A stretch of DNA of 32,139 nt from Phycisphaerae bacterium (GCA_016935885.1 JAFGQA010000346.1:1-32139), one strand, 5' to 3'. Shown: positions 20,794 to 29,224, counted from the first letter of the stretch. The notes: a model not told the origin generated them from the sequence alone. Made by a program: numbers and translations.

Positions 20794-22326
20794 ATGGACG
20801 CCATCGCACCCGATACTCGGACCTCGTATGGCCCGGGGAGATTATCGTTCCGCTGCGTGCTTTTGCTGGCGGTGGCGCTGGTCGCGGGCCCTATTCCGCC
20901 CGTGGCCGGCGACTCCGATAGCACGGCTACTCTACTCCGGTCCCACCTCGACCGGATACTGACCAGCCACAAGCAACCCAAGGCCCAACTGGGCGCCCGC
21001 GTCGTCGAACTGCCCGCCGGCCGCGTGCTGTACGACCGAGCCGGCCACCGACCGATGCTGCCGGCCAGCAACATGAAGCTGATCGTGATGGCGGCGGCCA
21101 TCGACCAACTCGGCAAGGACTGTCAATTCAAGACCGTCCTCGCCATACGAGGCGCGGACCTGATCGTGATCGGCGGCGGAGATCCGACGATCGGTGACGA
21201 ACGACTCGCCAGGCAACGAGGCCACACGATTACGGCTGTTTTCCACGACTGGGCGGCGACCCTGAAAGCAGCCGGCATCAAGCAGGTCCCCGGCAACATC
21301 GTGATCGACGACTCGATCTTCGACCGGCAATTCGTTCATCCGGACTGGCCGTCGGATCAATTCCAGAAATGGTACGAAGCGCCTGTGGGGGGGCTGAACT
21401 TCAACGCCAACTGCACGGCCGTCAGGGTCTGCCCGACCACGCCCGGCGAACCCGCAACCGTGTCCCTCGTCCCTGGCAACACACTGCTTCGACTCGTCAA
21501 CAAGACCGTTACCGGTGAGAGGCAGAAGAAGAAGAAGGCAACCGTCAGCCGGAAGAGGGGCAGCGACACCATCCTCGTCAGTGGCCCGGTCGCCAAGGAA
21601 GGCGTGTTGGGGCCGGTGACGGTTCGGGACCCCGGTTTGTACTTCGGCCACGTGTTGAAGACATGCCTGGCGGCGAAGGGCATTCGCGTCGTCGGCGGGG
21701 TCGTCCGTGAAGAGGTGCGACATAACGACGGCAGTGTTCCCGTGGACTGCCATATCGTGGCGGTGCATCGTTCGCCGCTGGCTGACGCCTTGTCCCGTGC
21801 GGGCAAGCAGAGCCTGGGCATGATGGCCGAGGCACTCGTCAAGCTGTTGGGGAGCGAACAAGGGAGCGCCGGCTCGTGGGAGAACGGCCGCCTTGCCGTC
21901 AACGCGTTTATGCGGAAGGTCGGCGTTCCGCCGGATCAGTTCACTGTCAGCGACGGCAGCGGTCTGTCGAGGGCCAATCGCCTCAGCCCCGCCGCCGCGA
22001 CGCAGGTGCTGCAATACATGTTCAACGCGCCGGACGGCAAGTTCGAATTGCTGCGGGATTCCTTGGCCTGCGCCGGCGTGGATGGGACCATGGAGAAGCG
22101 GCTGCGGGCGCCCGACACGAAGGGGCGTGTGTTTGCCAAGACCGGCTACATCAAAGGCGTTCGCACGCTCGCCGGATATGTCCACACGGCGTCCGACCGA
22201 TGGCTGGCCTTCGCTTTCTACTACCACCAAGCCGTCAAGCCCGCGGAGATGAAGAAGCTCCAGGACGAAGCCTGCCGGCTGCTCGTCTCGTGGCCGGACG
22301 TCAACGCCTCAGCACAGAACGGGTGA
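20794..22326 (+). CDS. dacB: D-Ala-D-Ala carboxypeptidase/endopeptidase, PBP4 family (peptidase S13)
   Basis: The 510-residue protein has a signal peptide (~18-39) and the S13 layout: catalytic SNMK at 92-95, a large inserted domain (VPGNIVIDD, GGLNFNANCTAV), and KTG at 449-451. It trims peptidoglycan side chains or cross-links in the periplasm. The second motif, normally SxN before an AE pair, appears as S340-L-G342 in KQSLGMMAEALVK, so the usual Asn is missing. Other conserved stretches (VSDGSGLSRANRLSP, VFAKTGYIKGVRTLAGY) are intact. It faces the receiver gene divergently. Confidence 0.88.
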   Translation: MDAIAPDTRTSYGPGRLSFRCVLLLAVALVAGPIPPVAGDSDSTATLLRSHLDRILTSHKQPKAQLGARVVELPAGRVLYDRAGHRPMLPASNMKLIVMAAAIDQLGKDCQFKTVLAIRGADLIVIGGGDPTIGDERLARQRGHTITAVFHDWAATLKAAGIKQVPGNIVIDDSIFDRQFVHPDWPSDQFQKWYEAPVGGLNFNANCTAVRVCPTTPGEPATVSLVPGNTLLRLVNKTVTGERQKKKKATVSRKRGSDTILVSGPVAKEGVLGPVTVRDPGLYFGHVLKTCLAAKGIRVVGGVVREEVRHNDGSVPVDCHIVAVHRSPLADALSRAGKQSLGMMAEALVKLLGSEQGSAGSWENGRLAVNAFMRKVGVPPDQFTVSDGSGLSRANRLSPAAATQVLQYMFNAPDGKFELLRDSLACAGVDGTMEKRLRAPDTKGRVFAKTGYIKGVRTLAGYVHTASDRWLAFAFYYHQAVKPAEMKKLQDEACRLLVSWPDVNASAQNG

Positions 22327-22434
22327 CGCCCTGTGCCTGGGCATGCTGCGGCCCGAGACCTGTGCGGCACCGGCAACCAAAGCCCCTGATGCGACACCGG
22401 CGGGACGACGGCGCCACGGTCCTTGGATAGGCTC

Positions 22435-22830
22435 TCAGGCCGACGGGGAGGGCGCTGACGACGGTGGTATACCGCCGTTTTGAACGGTGTCGACGTAGGC
22501 CATGCGAAGCTGGTGCAGCGTCGTGTTCAGCAGCCTGGCTTCCTCCGCGTCGAGGTTTCCTTTGGTCTTCACCTCGAGCACGTCGAGCATGTCGATGTGA
22601 AGCTTGGCGGCGTCGATGTTTGGCGGAATCTGCTGCCCGCCGGGGCCCGCAAAGCCGCCCAAACCCACCATCGCCTGCATGGCAATCAGTTGGACAAGCG
22701 ATGCAAAGTTGGCGTCGAGAAGCGGCACCTTCTCTTCGGCATCAACCGTCTTCGATAACCGCTCCTTCTCAGCAGCGGCCTCACTCTTCCAATCGTCGTC
22801 GACCTGCAGCTTTCGCTCTTCTTCGGCCAT
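22435..22830 (-). CDS. DUF1844 family protein
   Basis: The 131-residue protein has a charged N-terminus (MAEEERKLQVDDDWKSEA) and the DUF1844 core: DANFASLVQLIAMQAMVGLG, then AAKLHIDMLDVLEVKTKGNL, then the helix LNTTLHQLRMAYVD. The family is common in planctomycetes and other phyla and its function is unknown. The internal ATG at 22830 is chosen because family members begin near this point and a GGGAG lies about ten bases upstream. It ends about 108 bases from the convergent carboxypeptidase gene. Confidence 0.9.
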   Translation of the reverse strand: MAEEERKLQVDDDWKSEAAAEKERLSKTVDAEEKVPLLDANFASLVQLIAMQAMVGLGGFAGPGGQQIPPNIDAAKLHIDMLDVLEVKTKGNLDAEEARLLNTTLHQLRMAYVDTVQNGGIPPSSAPSPSA

Positions 22831-23000
22831 TCGGTACTCGCTCCCAAAGAACCAAGTCGGACTATCCCGAAAGAACAAGGGCCAGGGCCCGGGCGCGGCT
22901 GGGGGGAACCGCGTGGTACCGGAGCGCCTGGCCGTATACCATAGTTTACCAGTTCGCTCGAATTAAGCAAGCATCCACGCAACTCCGGCGCGCGGGGAGG

Positions 23001-24542
23001 TCAACCGCGTCGTGTCACCTCCGTGCCGCCCACCCACACACCGCTGATGTTCTCTGAGCCGTCCAGGATGTTGGTGACGGGATCATCGCCTGCCGTCGGA
23101 CTCCAGCCTAACGCCACGAAGTCGGCGGATTTCCCGACTTCGAGGCTGCCAACGTGGCGATCCAGGCCCAGCCCGATCGCTCCGCGGATCGTGCCCATTT
23201 CAACGATCGTGCCAGGCTCGAAATCGGACGCGATCCGGCGCACATGCCGCAACTCGTCCAGAATCGATAGTGTGTCGTTGCTGGCCAGGCTGTCTGTCCC
23301 CACGCAAACATTGACGCCGGCGGCGAGCATCTCCCGCCAGCGGTGCGGGGCATGCCCGAAGAACCGGTGCGATCGGGGGCACCATGCCACGCTGGCCCGC
23401 GAGGCGGCGAGGACCTTCAATTCCTCGTCCTCGATGTAGTTCACGTGAACAAGAAGCGGCCCGTGGTCCATCAGGCCGGCCCGTTGCAGCCGCTCGGTGG
23501 CCCGACCCTCGACCCGCATGGAGGCCGTCGGCAACCCATATCGGCACAGGAGGGTCTGGAGATGGCCGCTGCCGTCCGCCAGCCATTGTGCCTCCTCCAT
23601 CGTTTCCAGTACGTGGATCGTCAGCGGGGCCTTGCGCTCGGACGCCAACACGCCAACGCCGACCAGGTCTTCCTGCGTTACCGTGTAAAGCGTGTGCGGC
23701 GAGATTCCAACGATGAGGCGATCCGCCTCTGAAAACGCCGCGGCGCGGTCCAGCATGGAGGCCAGTGTTTCGAGGTCGTTAGGCGGCAGGCTCGCGCCGC
23801 TGATCAATTCCAGGAAGCAGACCTTTCGGATGGGCGATGCGCGGAGCGCCTCGATCTGTATGCCAGTCCGGGAGATATCCCCAACACACGTGACGCCGGA
23901 CGCCAGCGATTCCGACACTCCCGCGGCGACCGCCTCGCACCCCGGTTTCGGCCCGTCCGAAACGTAGATCAGCTCCATCAGTTGCTCAAACCACTCCCAC
24001 AACGGCCCGGCAGCCACGCGACCGCGATAGCATGTCAGCTCGAGGTGCGTATGCGCGTTAACAAAGCCTGGCAGCACGATGCGGTCACCCAGGTCGTGCA
24101 GCATCGGCTCCTTGGAGCTCGTCTCAAGACGACTTGGCGCTGTCCCGGTGCCTTCGTGGCACTGCCGTCTCGCGGGCGTAACGCCTGTGCCACCGGCATC
24201 CGGCCGGTGTTTTGCTACGAGCCGGACGCCTGTACTACTCCAGGCGCCTGTACTACCAACGATTGGAATCTTCGCGTCTCGTGAAGAAACCTGTGGCACC
24301 GGCGTCTCGCCGGTGGGGCCACGGGCGGGACGCCCGTGCCACACTTTGGTCGCGGCCGGAGGCCGCGCTGTGCCACAGTGTTGAGGCGCGACCGAGACGC
24401 CCGCGTCGGGCCCTTGAGATGCCTTCAAGACCGCGTCAGCCGGGCCCACGTGTACGATCCGACCGTCTTCAACGGCGATGGCGCCGTCCTCCACCGGCTC
24501 CGCGGTCACCGGCAGCACCCACTTGGCACGATAGATGTCCAT
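23001..24542 (-). CDS. Amidohydrolase-family metal-dependent deaminase with internal repeat-like insertion
   Basis: The 513-residue protein belongs to the SsnA/TrzN/MtaD-like amidohydrolases. It has an HxH metal motif in NAHTHLEL (164 and 166), further His ligands in LTIHVLET and LLVHVNY, GTDSLASND near the end, and the GSLEVGKSADFVAL composite-domain return. Relatives deaminate purine, thio-adenosine or futalosine-type substrates; the substrate here is not determined. Residues ~52-144 are not family-like. They are encoded by repeat-like DNA (24111-24389) inserted in frame between the N-terminal strands and LGDRIVLPGF. Without it the length would be ~420, normal for the family. The start overlaps the upstream gene's stop by one base (TGATG). 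Confidence 0.85.
   Translation of the reverse strand: MDIYRAKWVLPVTAEPVEDGAIAVEDGRIVHVGPADAVLKASQGPDAGVSVAPQHCGTARPPAATKVWHGRPARGPTGETPVPQVSSRDAKIPIVGSTGAWSSTGVRLVAKHRPDAGGTGVTPARRQCHEGTGTAPSRLETSSKEPMLHDLGDRIVLPGFVNAHTHLELTCYRGRVAAGPLWEWFEQLMELIYVSDGPKPGCEAVAAGVSESLASGVTCVGDISRTGIQIEALRASPIRKVCFLELISGASLPPNDLETLASMLDRAAAFSEADRLIVGISPHTLYTVTQEDLVGVGVLASERKAPLTIHVLETMEEAQWLADGSGHLQTLLCRYGLPTASMRVEGRATERLQRAGLMDHGPLLVHVNYIEDEELKVLAASRASVAWCPRSHRFFGHAPHRWREMLAAGVNVCVGTDSLASNDTLSILDELRHVRRIASDFEPGTIVEMGTIRGAIGLGLDRHVGSLEVGKSADFVALGWSPTAGDDPVTNILDGSENISGVWVGGTEVTRRG
24111..24389. repeat. Repeat-derived in-frame insertion within the amidohydrolase gene
   Basis: The segment contains CACCGGCGTCTCGCCGGTGG, GCCACGGGCGGGACGCCCGTGCCA and related GC-rich palindromes. 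Similar strings are seen in the 104-bp repeats and in other gaps of this window. It is translated as a Gly/Pro/Thr/Arg-rich stretch lacking secondary-structure pattern. Exact borders are estimated from where family-like sequence stops and resumes. Confidence 0.7.
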
Positions 24543-25213
24543 CAGCTCGGCCCATCGGGTGCGACGTGCAGGTCACCGCCGGTCAATTGATCCCGGAGAG
24601 GCGTCATGGAGGCATCCAACGCGGCGACACGGTGCCTGGCGAGTTCGCGCGATCGCTGGAATCGCAGCGTTTCGTTGATGCGCCCGGTCCAATAGCGGTA
24701 TTCATGCTGTCGCTCCCAGATCGCCACAACCGAGCCGACGGACCGGTCGTCCGCAGCGCACCGGGCAGCCTGCCCAAGCAGCCACAGCGGGCCGATCGAA
24801 TCGAGATTCACCGCCTCGGCGAGGATCTGCGCCTCCGGCATGGCCGTGCCGGGCACGCCCGCCGCGCGGATGGCCCGGGCGGCCGCAAGACGCGTGTCCT
24901 TGTCCACGGCTCCACCGAGCATGTCAGCGGCGATGTCCGCGGCCGCCTCACGCTGGAGATCAGTCGGCTGCACGACGAGCACAAGCGGCGCGGCAAAGCG
25001 ACCCGAACGCAGATCCTCACAGCACCACGCATCCTGAAACCAAACGGCCCCCAGCACGGCCCGACGGTTGCACGCGACGTCTCGCAACTCGGAGAATCCC
25101 GCGATCCAGTCCGCCATCGCACCGATCCGCGCCGCCCGCTCAGCCAGGAATTCGCACCCGAGAACGGTCCTCGCCACTGCCTCGATGGGATCTTGTTTCG
25201 TTGGAGCAGTCAT
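24542..25213 (-). CDS. Degenerate HD-domain-like protein coupled to the amidohydrolase
   Basis: The 223-residue helical protein shows an HD-superfamily-like pattern, with helices around FLAERAARIGAMADWIAGF and AVLGAVWFQDAW. The expected HD pair appears as QD (60-61), and a later helix reads EAQILAEAVNLDSIGPLWLL, matching the distal Asp region. The missing metal-binding His suggests a non-catalytic role, if the family call is right. Its stop shares a base with the amidohydrolase start, so the pair is co-translated. Start choice (25213 or 25222) is uncertain. Confidence 0.5.
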   Translation of the reverse strand: MTAPTKQDPIEAVARTVLGCEFLAERAARIGAMADWIAGFSELRDVACNRRAVLGAVWFQDAWCCEDLRSGRFAAPLVLVVQPTDLQREAAADIAADMLGGAVDKDTRLAAARAIRAAGVPGTAMPEAQILAEAVNLDSIGPLWLLGQAARCAADDRSVGSVVAIWERQHEYRYWTGRINETLRFQRSRELARHRVAALDASMTPLRDQLTGGDLHVAPDGPS

Positions 25214-25472
25214 GGCGGTCATTGTAATCCGGAATCGCCGTCCCGCATTCAGGACAACGCACCTGATGTTGCCAGTGAAGGAAGCATCTGGACGTGTGGC
25301 AACGACCCAGCACACGACTGTGTGCCAAGAGGCCCACGGATTGGCGCCCAATTCGTGTTCGGCGTCAACGTGGCGTGGCACGGGTAACGAACGACACGCC
25401 CCGCGGGGGCGGGTCGTTCGTTACCCGTGGGGCTGGGTCGTTCATGACCTGTGAGAGCAGGCTGGAACGGTT

Positions 25473-25564
25473 GCTGGTGCGAGAAGCCCTTCTCGCACCC
25501 ACTTCCGGTGGGAGTTCTTTCCCACGGCTCGATACAAGGGGCCGAGAAGGGATTCTCGGCCCAG
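25473..25564 (+). repeat. Three-hairpin dispersed repeat, 92 bp
   Basis: GCTGGTGCGAGAAG/CTTCTCGCACC hairpin, then ACTTCCGGTGGGA...TTTCCCAC, then GGGGCCGAGAAGGGATTCTCGGCCC. It is nearly identical to 29073-29164 and to 17426-17517. Confidence 0.85.
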
Positions 25565-25616
25565 CGTGCTCGAACGAATGCCCACGGGTAAGCTCCGCCG
25601 CCGCTGGCGGCTCCGC

Positions 25617-25735
25617 TTACCCATGCCACCCAGTTACCCATGCCACCCAGTTACCCATGCCACCCAGTTACCTGTGCCACCCAGTTACCTGTGCCACCCA
25701 GTCACCTGTGCCACCACGTTACCTGTACCACCCCG
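25617..25735. repeat. 17-bp tandem array, seven copies
   Basis: Seven head-to-tail units of TTACCCATGCCACCCAG and variants (TTACCTGTGCCACCCAG) fill 119 bp. They end about 80 bases before the -35 box of the TrmB-type gene. There are no spacers, so it is not a CRISPR array. Confidence 0.9.
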
Positions 25736-25817
25736 CTAAACACGTGCAGCACCCGTGGGCTTTGACGGGATGTTCAGGAGGGGCGCCGCGCCATCGCACG
25801 AAAGTAAGGGAAGTCGC

Positions 25818-25846
25818 TTGACATAGTAGTAGCAGTATATTATACT
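25818..25846 (+). promoter_or_regulatory. Sigma70-type promoter with palindromic operator
   Basis: TTGACA at 25818-25823 and TATACT at 25841-25846 are separated by exactly 17 bases. A 13-bp palindrome AGTATA-T-TATACT (25834-25846) overlaps the -10 box and could be an operator. The ATG at 25856 is only nine bases past the -10, so transcription should begin at or within a few bases of the start codon. Confidence 0.8.
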
Positions 25847-25855
25847 TACAGTGTT

Positions 25856-26719
25856 ATGGTGCAGGCGTTTGAACTGCTGGAGACCTTGGGCCTCAACCAC
25901 CTCGAGGCCGAGGTGTACGTCCTCCTGCTGCGTCAGCAGGAGCCCATTACGGCATACCGCATCGGCAAGGACCTGGGCAAGCCGACCGCCAACGTCTACA
26001 AGGCCATCGAGGCCCTTGCTCGCAAGGGCGCGGTGATCATCGACCATGACGAGCCCCGCCTGTGCCGGCCCGTTCCGGCGGAGGAGTTCCTCGGTCAGCT
26101 TGAGGAGACCTATCAGCGAACGACGCGGCACGCGGCCTCGCGTCTCGCACATCTCGGCCAGCCGGCGCCGGATGAGCGGGTCTACCAGATCCAGTCGGTT
26201 CCGCTTGTCCTCGAGCGCTGCCGGTCGATGCTCGACCGGGCGCAGCGGATCGTCGTCGTTGATGCGTTTCCCCGGGCGATGGAGGCCGTTCGACCGGCCA
26301 TTGATAAGGCCATCGCCCGTGGCGTGGACGCCTACGTGCAGGCGTACGAACCGACGGACATCGCCGGCGCCCATCTGGTCCAGGCCTACCAGAGCGATCC
26401 AATCCTGAGGCATTGGAGGAGCCAGCAACTGAACTGCGTGGTCGACGGCCGGGAGGTGCTGCTGGCCCTCCTGCACAATGACCTTTGCGGCGTGCACCAA
26501 GCCGTCTGGACCGGCAGTCTGTTCCTGGCCTGCGTGTTGCACGCCGGGTTCCTGCGCGAGTATTTCTTCCACGACATCGCCGCGATGAAGGACGGGGACG
26601 ACTTTCCACCGGCACTTCGCGCGATGCTCGAAGGGCACCCGAGTTTTCACGGGACGGACGTGCCCGGACACAAGCTGCTGTTTGCTCGCCTCGGTGTTGA
26701 CGAGGAGCGGAATGGATGA
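25856..26719 (+). CDS. TrmB-family transcriptional regulator
   Basis: The 287-residue protein has an N-terminal winged helix (ELLETLGLNHLEAEVYVLLL, then AYRIGKDLGKPTANVYKAIEALARKGAV). This matches TrmB, a family best known in archaea as sugar-responsive regulators. The C-terminal part (~110-260) resembles the TrmB effector domain (VLERCRSMLDRAQRIVVVDAFP, EVLLALLHND). It lacks a Shine-Dalgarno site and is probably read from a leaderless transcript. The palindrome over its own -10 box suggests self-repression. The secreted metalloprotease gene follows after 66 bases on the same strand and may be co-transcribed. The effector is unknown. Confidence 0.88.
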   Translation: MVQAFELLETLGLNHLEAEVYVLLLRQQEPITAYRIGKDLGKPTANVYKAIEALARKGAVIIDHDEPRLCRPVPAEEFLGQLEETYQRTTRHAASRLAHLGQPAPDERVYQIQSVPLVLERCRSMLDRAQRIVVVDAFPRAMEAVRPAIDKAIARGVDAYVQAYEPTDIAGAHLVQAYQSDPILRHWRSQQLNCVVDGREVLLALLHNDLCGVHQAVWTGSLFLACVLHAGFLREYFFHDIAAMKDGDDFPPALRAMLEGHPSFHGTDVPGHKLLFARLGVDEERNG

Positions 26720-26785
26720 TCGTATGTGGTCACCCTGCGGATCGAGTCGGCGACGGTAATCCAACCAATTCAAGGAGCCATCTAA

Positions 26786-28273
26786 ATGCGGTTTCCAACA
26801 CGAAAGACCTTCGTTCTCGCCCTTGGCGCGTCACTCCTGTCAGGCACCGTGGGGGCGACCTTGCTTGTCGGTCAGGAACCTGAACCGTCGAAGGAAACCA
26901 CGAAGGAGGCCACGAAAGGGATCACGGCGGATGAACTGGCCAAGCTCGCAGCCGAGATGCAGCAGGAGGTCGAAGCCCTGCGCGGCTGGAAGTTCAAGCG
27001 CCCCGTCGACGTCGGCCTCTACACGGAGGAACAGGTCCGCGCCTTCCTCCAAGGTGATCACGCAGAGGAGTCCGAAGCCTGGGGCACATATGCCCGCCAT
27101 AATGCTTCGATGGAGATGATCGGCTTCATTCCGCGTGGCTGCGACCCGCGGAAGGCATTCGAAGAAACGATGATGAGCTTCGTCCCCGGCGGCATCTACG
27201 ATCACAATGCCAAGGCTGTGCAGGTGACGAAGAAGCCCGGAGTACACAGCGGCTCCATCGAGGTCCGCGTAACGCTCGCCCACGAGTTGACGCACGCAAT
27301 GGACGACCAGTACTTCGGCCTGGGGAAGCTGTTGGAGGCGGAGGACCTGACGAGCGACGCCGACCACGTCCTGGGAGCGGTCTTCGAGGGCTCCGCTGTC
27401 ATCATGCAGGAGCGTTATAGGAACAAGGCGAAGCAGTCGGGCAACTTCGACGCGACCGAGTCTGACGGGCCTGACGACGGCGCCAAGAAGGAGATGCGCG
27501 CGTTGACGAAGGCCCCGCCGCACGTGGCGGTCTGGGTGGCCCGCTTCCCCTGCGGTGTGCGCTTCCTGTTCCGCGGGGATGCGATGGCGTTCATGGCGAT
27601 GATGACCGGCTTCCGCGATCCTGGCAGTGTCGCGGATGCGCTACGGACGGCCGCGACCCATCTGCCTCGCTCCTTCGAGCAGGTCCTTCACCCGGAGAAG
27701 TACTGGGAGGCCGAGCACCGGGACGAACCGGTCGTCGTGAATGACCAAGACGTGGAAGCGCTGTTGGAAGGCCATCGGCTTCACGTCATTCATCGGGACA
27801 CCCTCGGTGAGTTGCTCTGCGCCGTGCTGACCTCTCCCAGCGACAAGCGGATCAACCCCATGGCCATGCCCATGCCGGGCTACTGGACCAACACCGCGGC
27901 GGCCGGATGGGGCGGGGACCGGTTCTATCTGCTTGCGACCGGCCCGGACCAGAAAGACGCGAAGAAGAAGCCAGACAACCTCTACGGCCTGTGGCTCACG
28001 ATGTGGGACACCGCTGACGACCGCGACGAGTTCGTCAAGGAATACGAGGTGCATCGGGCCTTGGAATCGCGAGTCGTGCACAAGCTCGGCAGGCTTGCGG
28101 CCGTTTCCTTCTTCGGGATGGACGAGGCACGGGGGAAGGCCCTCGCGAAGCAACTGGAGACCGCGCCGCCGAAGTTCACGCGCGATGGCAAACCGTGGTC
28201 GTTCGATGTTACCCCGCGCAGCGACGCACAGGAAGGCACGACGCAAGCACCCGTGCCAGACGTCCATCCGTGA
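26786..28273 (+). CDS. Secreted HExxH zinc metalloprotease-like protein
   Basis: The 495-residue protein has a signal peptide (~1-29), a Lys/Glu-rich linker, then a domain with HELTHAMDDQ (zinc ligands His166 and His170, catalytic Glu167). GAVFEGSAVIMQ follows, where Glu201 is a likely third ligand, giving a gluzincin arrangement. The HELTHALxDQ plus EG pattern occurs in poorly studied secreted bacterial proteins. The C-terminal half (WGGDRFYLLATG, YGLWLTMWDTADDRDEF) resembles a substrate-binding or regulatory region. AAGGAG lies nine bases before the ATG. The substrate is unknown. Confidence 0.75.
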   Translation: MRFPTRKTFVLALGASLLSGTVGATLLVGQEPEPSKETTKEATKGITADELAKLAAEMQQEVEALRGWKFKRPVDVGLYTEEQVRAFLQGDHAEESEAWGTYARHNASMEMIGFIPRGCDPRKAFEETMMSFVPGGIYDHNAKAVQVTKKPGVHSGSIEVRVTLAHELTHAMDDQYFGLGKLLEAEDLTSDADHVLGAVFEGSAVIMQERYRNKAKQSGNFDATESDGPDDGAKKEMRALTKAPPHVAVWVARFPCGVRFLFRGDAMAFMAMMTGFRDPGSVADALRTAATHLPRSFEQVLHPEKYWEAEHRDEPVVVNDQDVEALLEGHRLHVIHRDTLGELLCAVLTSPSDKRINPMAMPMPGYWTNTAAAGWGGDRFYLLATGPDQKDAKKKPDNLYGLWLTMWDTADDRDEFVKEYEVHRALESRVVHKLGRLAAVSFFGMDEARGKALAKQLETAPPKFTRDGKPWSFDVTPRSDAQEGTTQAPVPDVHP

Positions 28274-28404
28274 TCAGCGTTTCAAACCGACGGGGCAGAC
28301 GTGGACCGGGTAAGAAGCCGCGCAGGGATGGGCGTAGACGGGCGATCCGCCAAACGGCAAGCCGGCTGAGCGGCACCATCGGTCAAGTCATTCCCGCGCG
28401 ACGC

Positions 28405-28905
28405 CTAATCGCTCGGCTCGACCCATTGCACGGATTCGATGATCGTGTCCAGTGTCTCGGCCATCGAGGGGGCGTCTGACTGATTGGCCACGGTGATGAA
28501 CAGATGGTTCCCGCTCGCCAGGGTCGCGCCGCCCACGTAGCCGTACAGGCTGATCGAATCGGATACGAACGTGACCTTCTCTCGCTCAAACAGCACGCCG
28601 TTCGAGTTGGTGATGTTGCCCAGGTCTTCGGTGGTGACTTCCTCGCCCAGGTCCTCCTCGTCCGTGGAAGGCCGACTGACCTGTACGGAGACGGTGATGC
28701 CCGCCGAGGACTGCTGATAACGCACCTGTGCCAACGGGAACGGATTGAACGAGGGCGTGGTGCATTCGAACTCGTCCGGAATCGTCAGCACGAAGCCGAA
28801 TTCCGAACCGTCCAGATCGTTGGAGCAAATCAGCGACGAACTGCCCGGACACGTCATTCCAAGTAGCGTCGTGCAGAGCGCGACAAGCAGCAGACTTCGG
28901 GTCAT
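28405..28905 (-). CDS. Small lipoprotein of unknown function
   Basis: The 166-residue protein starts at MTRSLLLVAL and has a lipoprotein-like signal ending LLGMTC. The mature part is strand-rich (GFVLTIPDEFECTTP, AGITVSVQVSR, SISLYGYVGGATLASGNHLFITVAN) and ends in a helix (MAETLDTIIESVQW), suggesting a compact beta-sandwich. No family is recognised. The start at 28905 is preferred because AAAAGGA directly precedes it. It converges with the metalloprotease gene 131 bases away. Confidence 0.65.
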   Translation of the reverse strand: MTRSLLLVALCTTLLGMTCPGSSSLICSNDLDGSEFGFVLTIPDEFECTTPSFNPFPLAQVRYQQSSAGITVSVQVSRPSTDEEDLGEEVTTEDLGNITNSNGVLFEREKVTFVSDSISLYGYVGGATLASGNHLFITVANQSDAPSMAETLDTIIESVQWVEPSD

Positions 28906-29224
28906 TTCCTTTTCCTCTTCGCCGTGAATGAAACTCGCGAGGACTTCCAATCTGCACGCAAAGCGCGACATGGTATCGGTGGACAGACCTGCCCGCAAGC
29001 GATAGGAGACGCAGCGCCGTGACATGGGTTGTACGTCACGATTGTAGGTGGATTCTTCTGTGGCCGAGGGCTGCTGGTGCGAGAATGCCTTCTCGCACCC
29101 ATTTCCGGTGGGAATCCTTTCCCGCGCATCGACACAAGGGGCCGAGAAGGGATTCTCGGCCCAGCGTCGTCTTCACCTACGGAGATGACGTACACGCCCG
29201 CGACGTTCCCCATTAGGATGTGTT
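28906..29224. other. Intergenic region with a three-hairpin repeat
   Basis: This 319-base gap between two minus-strand genes holds the 92-bp repeat at 29073-29164. The remainder shows no gene or recognisable signal. Confidence 0.5.
29073..29164 (+). repeat. Three-hairpin dispersed repeat, 92 bp
   Basis: Same order and nearly the same bases as the copy at 25473-25564, with small changes in the middle segment. Its length is identical. Confidence 0.85.

Larger units (their letters stand above)
25214..25855. other. Intergenic region made of repeats plus the TrmB promoter
   Basis: This 642-base divergent gap holds the composite repeat at about 25378-25628, including the three-hairpin element at 25473-25564, the 17-bp tandem array at 25617-25735, and the promoter of the downstream regulator. 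Frames running through it are translated repeat. Confidence 0.6.

Noticed and set aside
20932..22230. 432-codon minus-strand frame opposite the carboxypeptidase
   Set aside because: It is the complement of a well-supported S13 gene and has shadow-frame composition.
25617..25735. CRISPR array
   Set aside because: The 17-bp units are head to tail with no spacers, and no cas genes are present.
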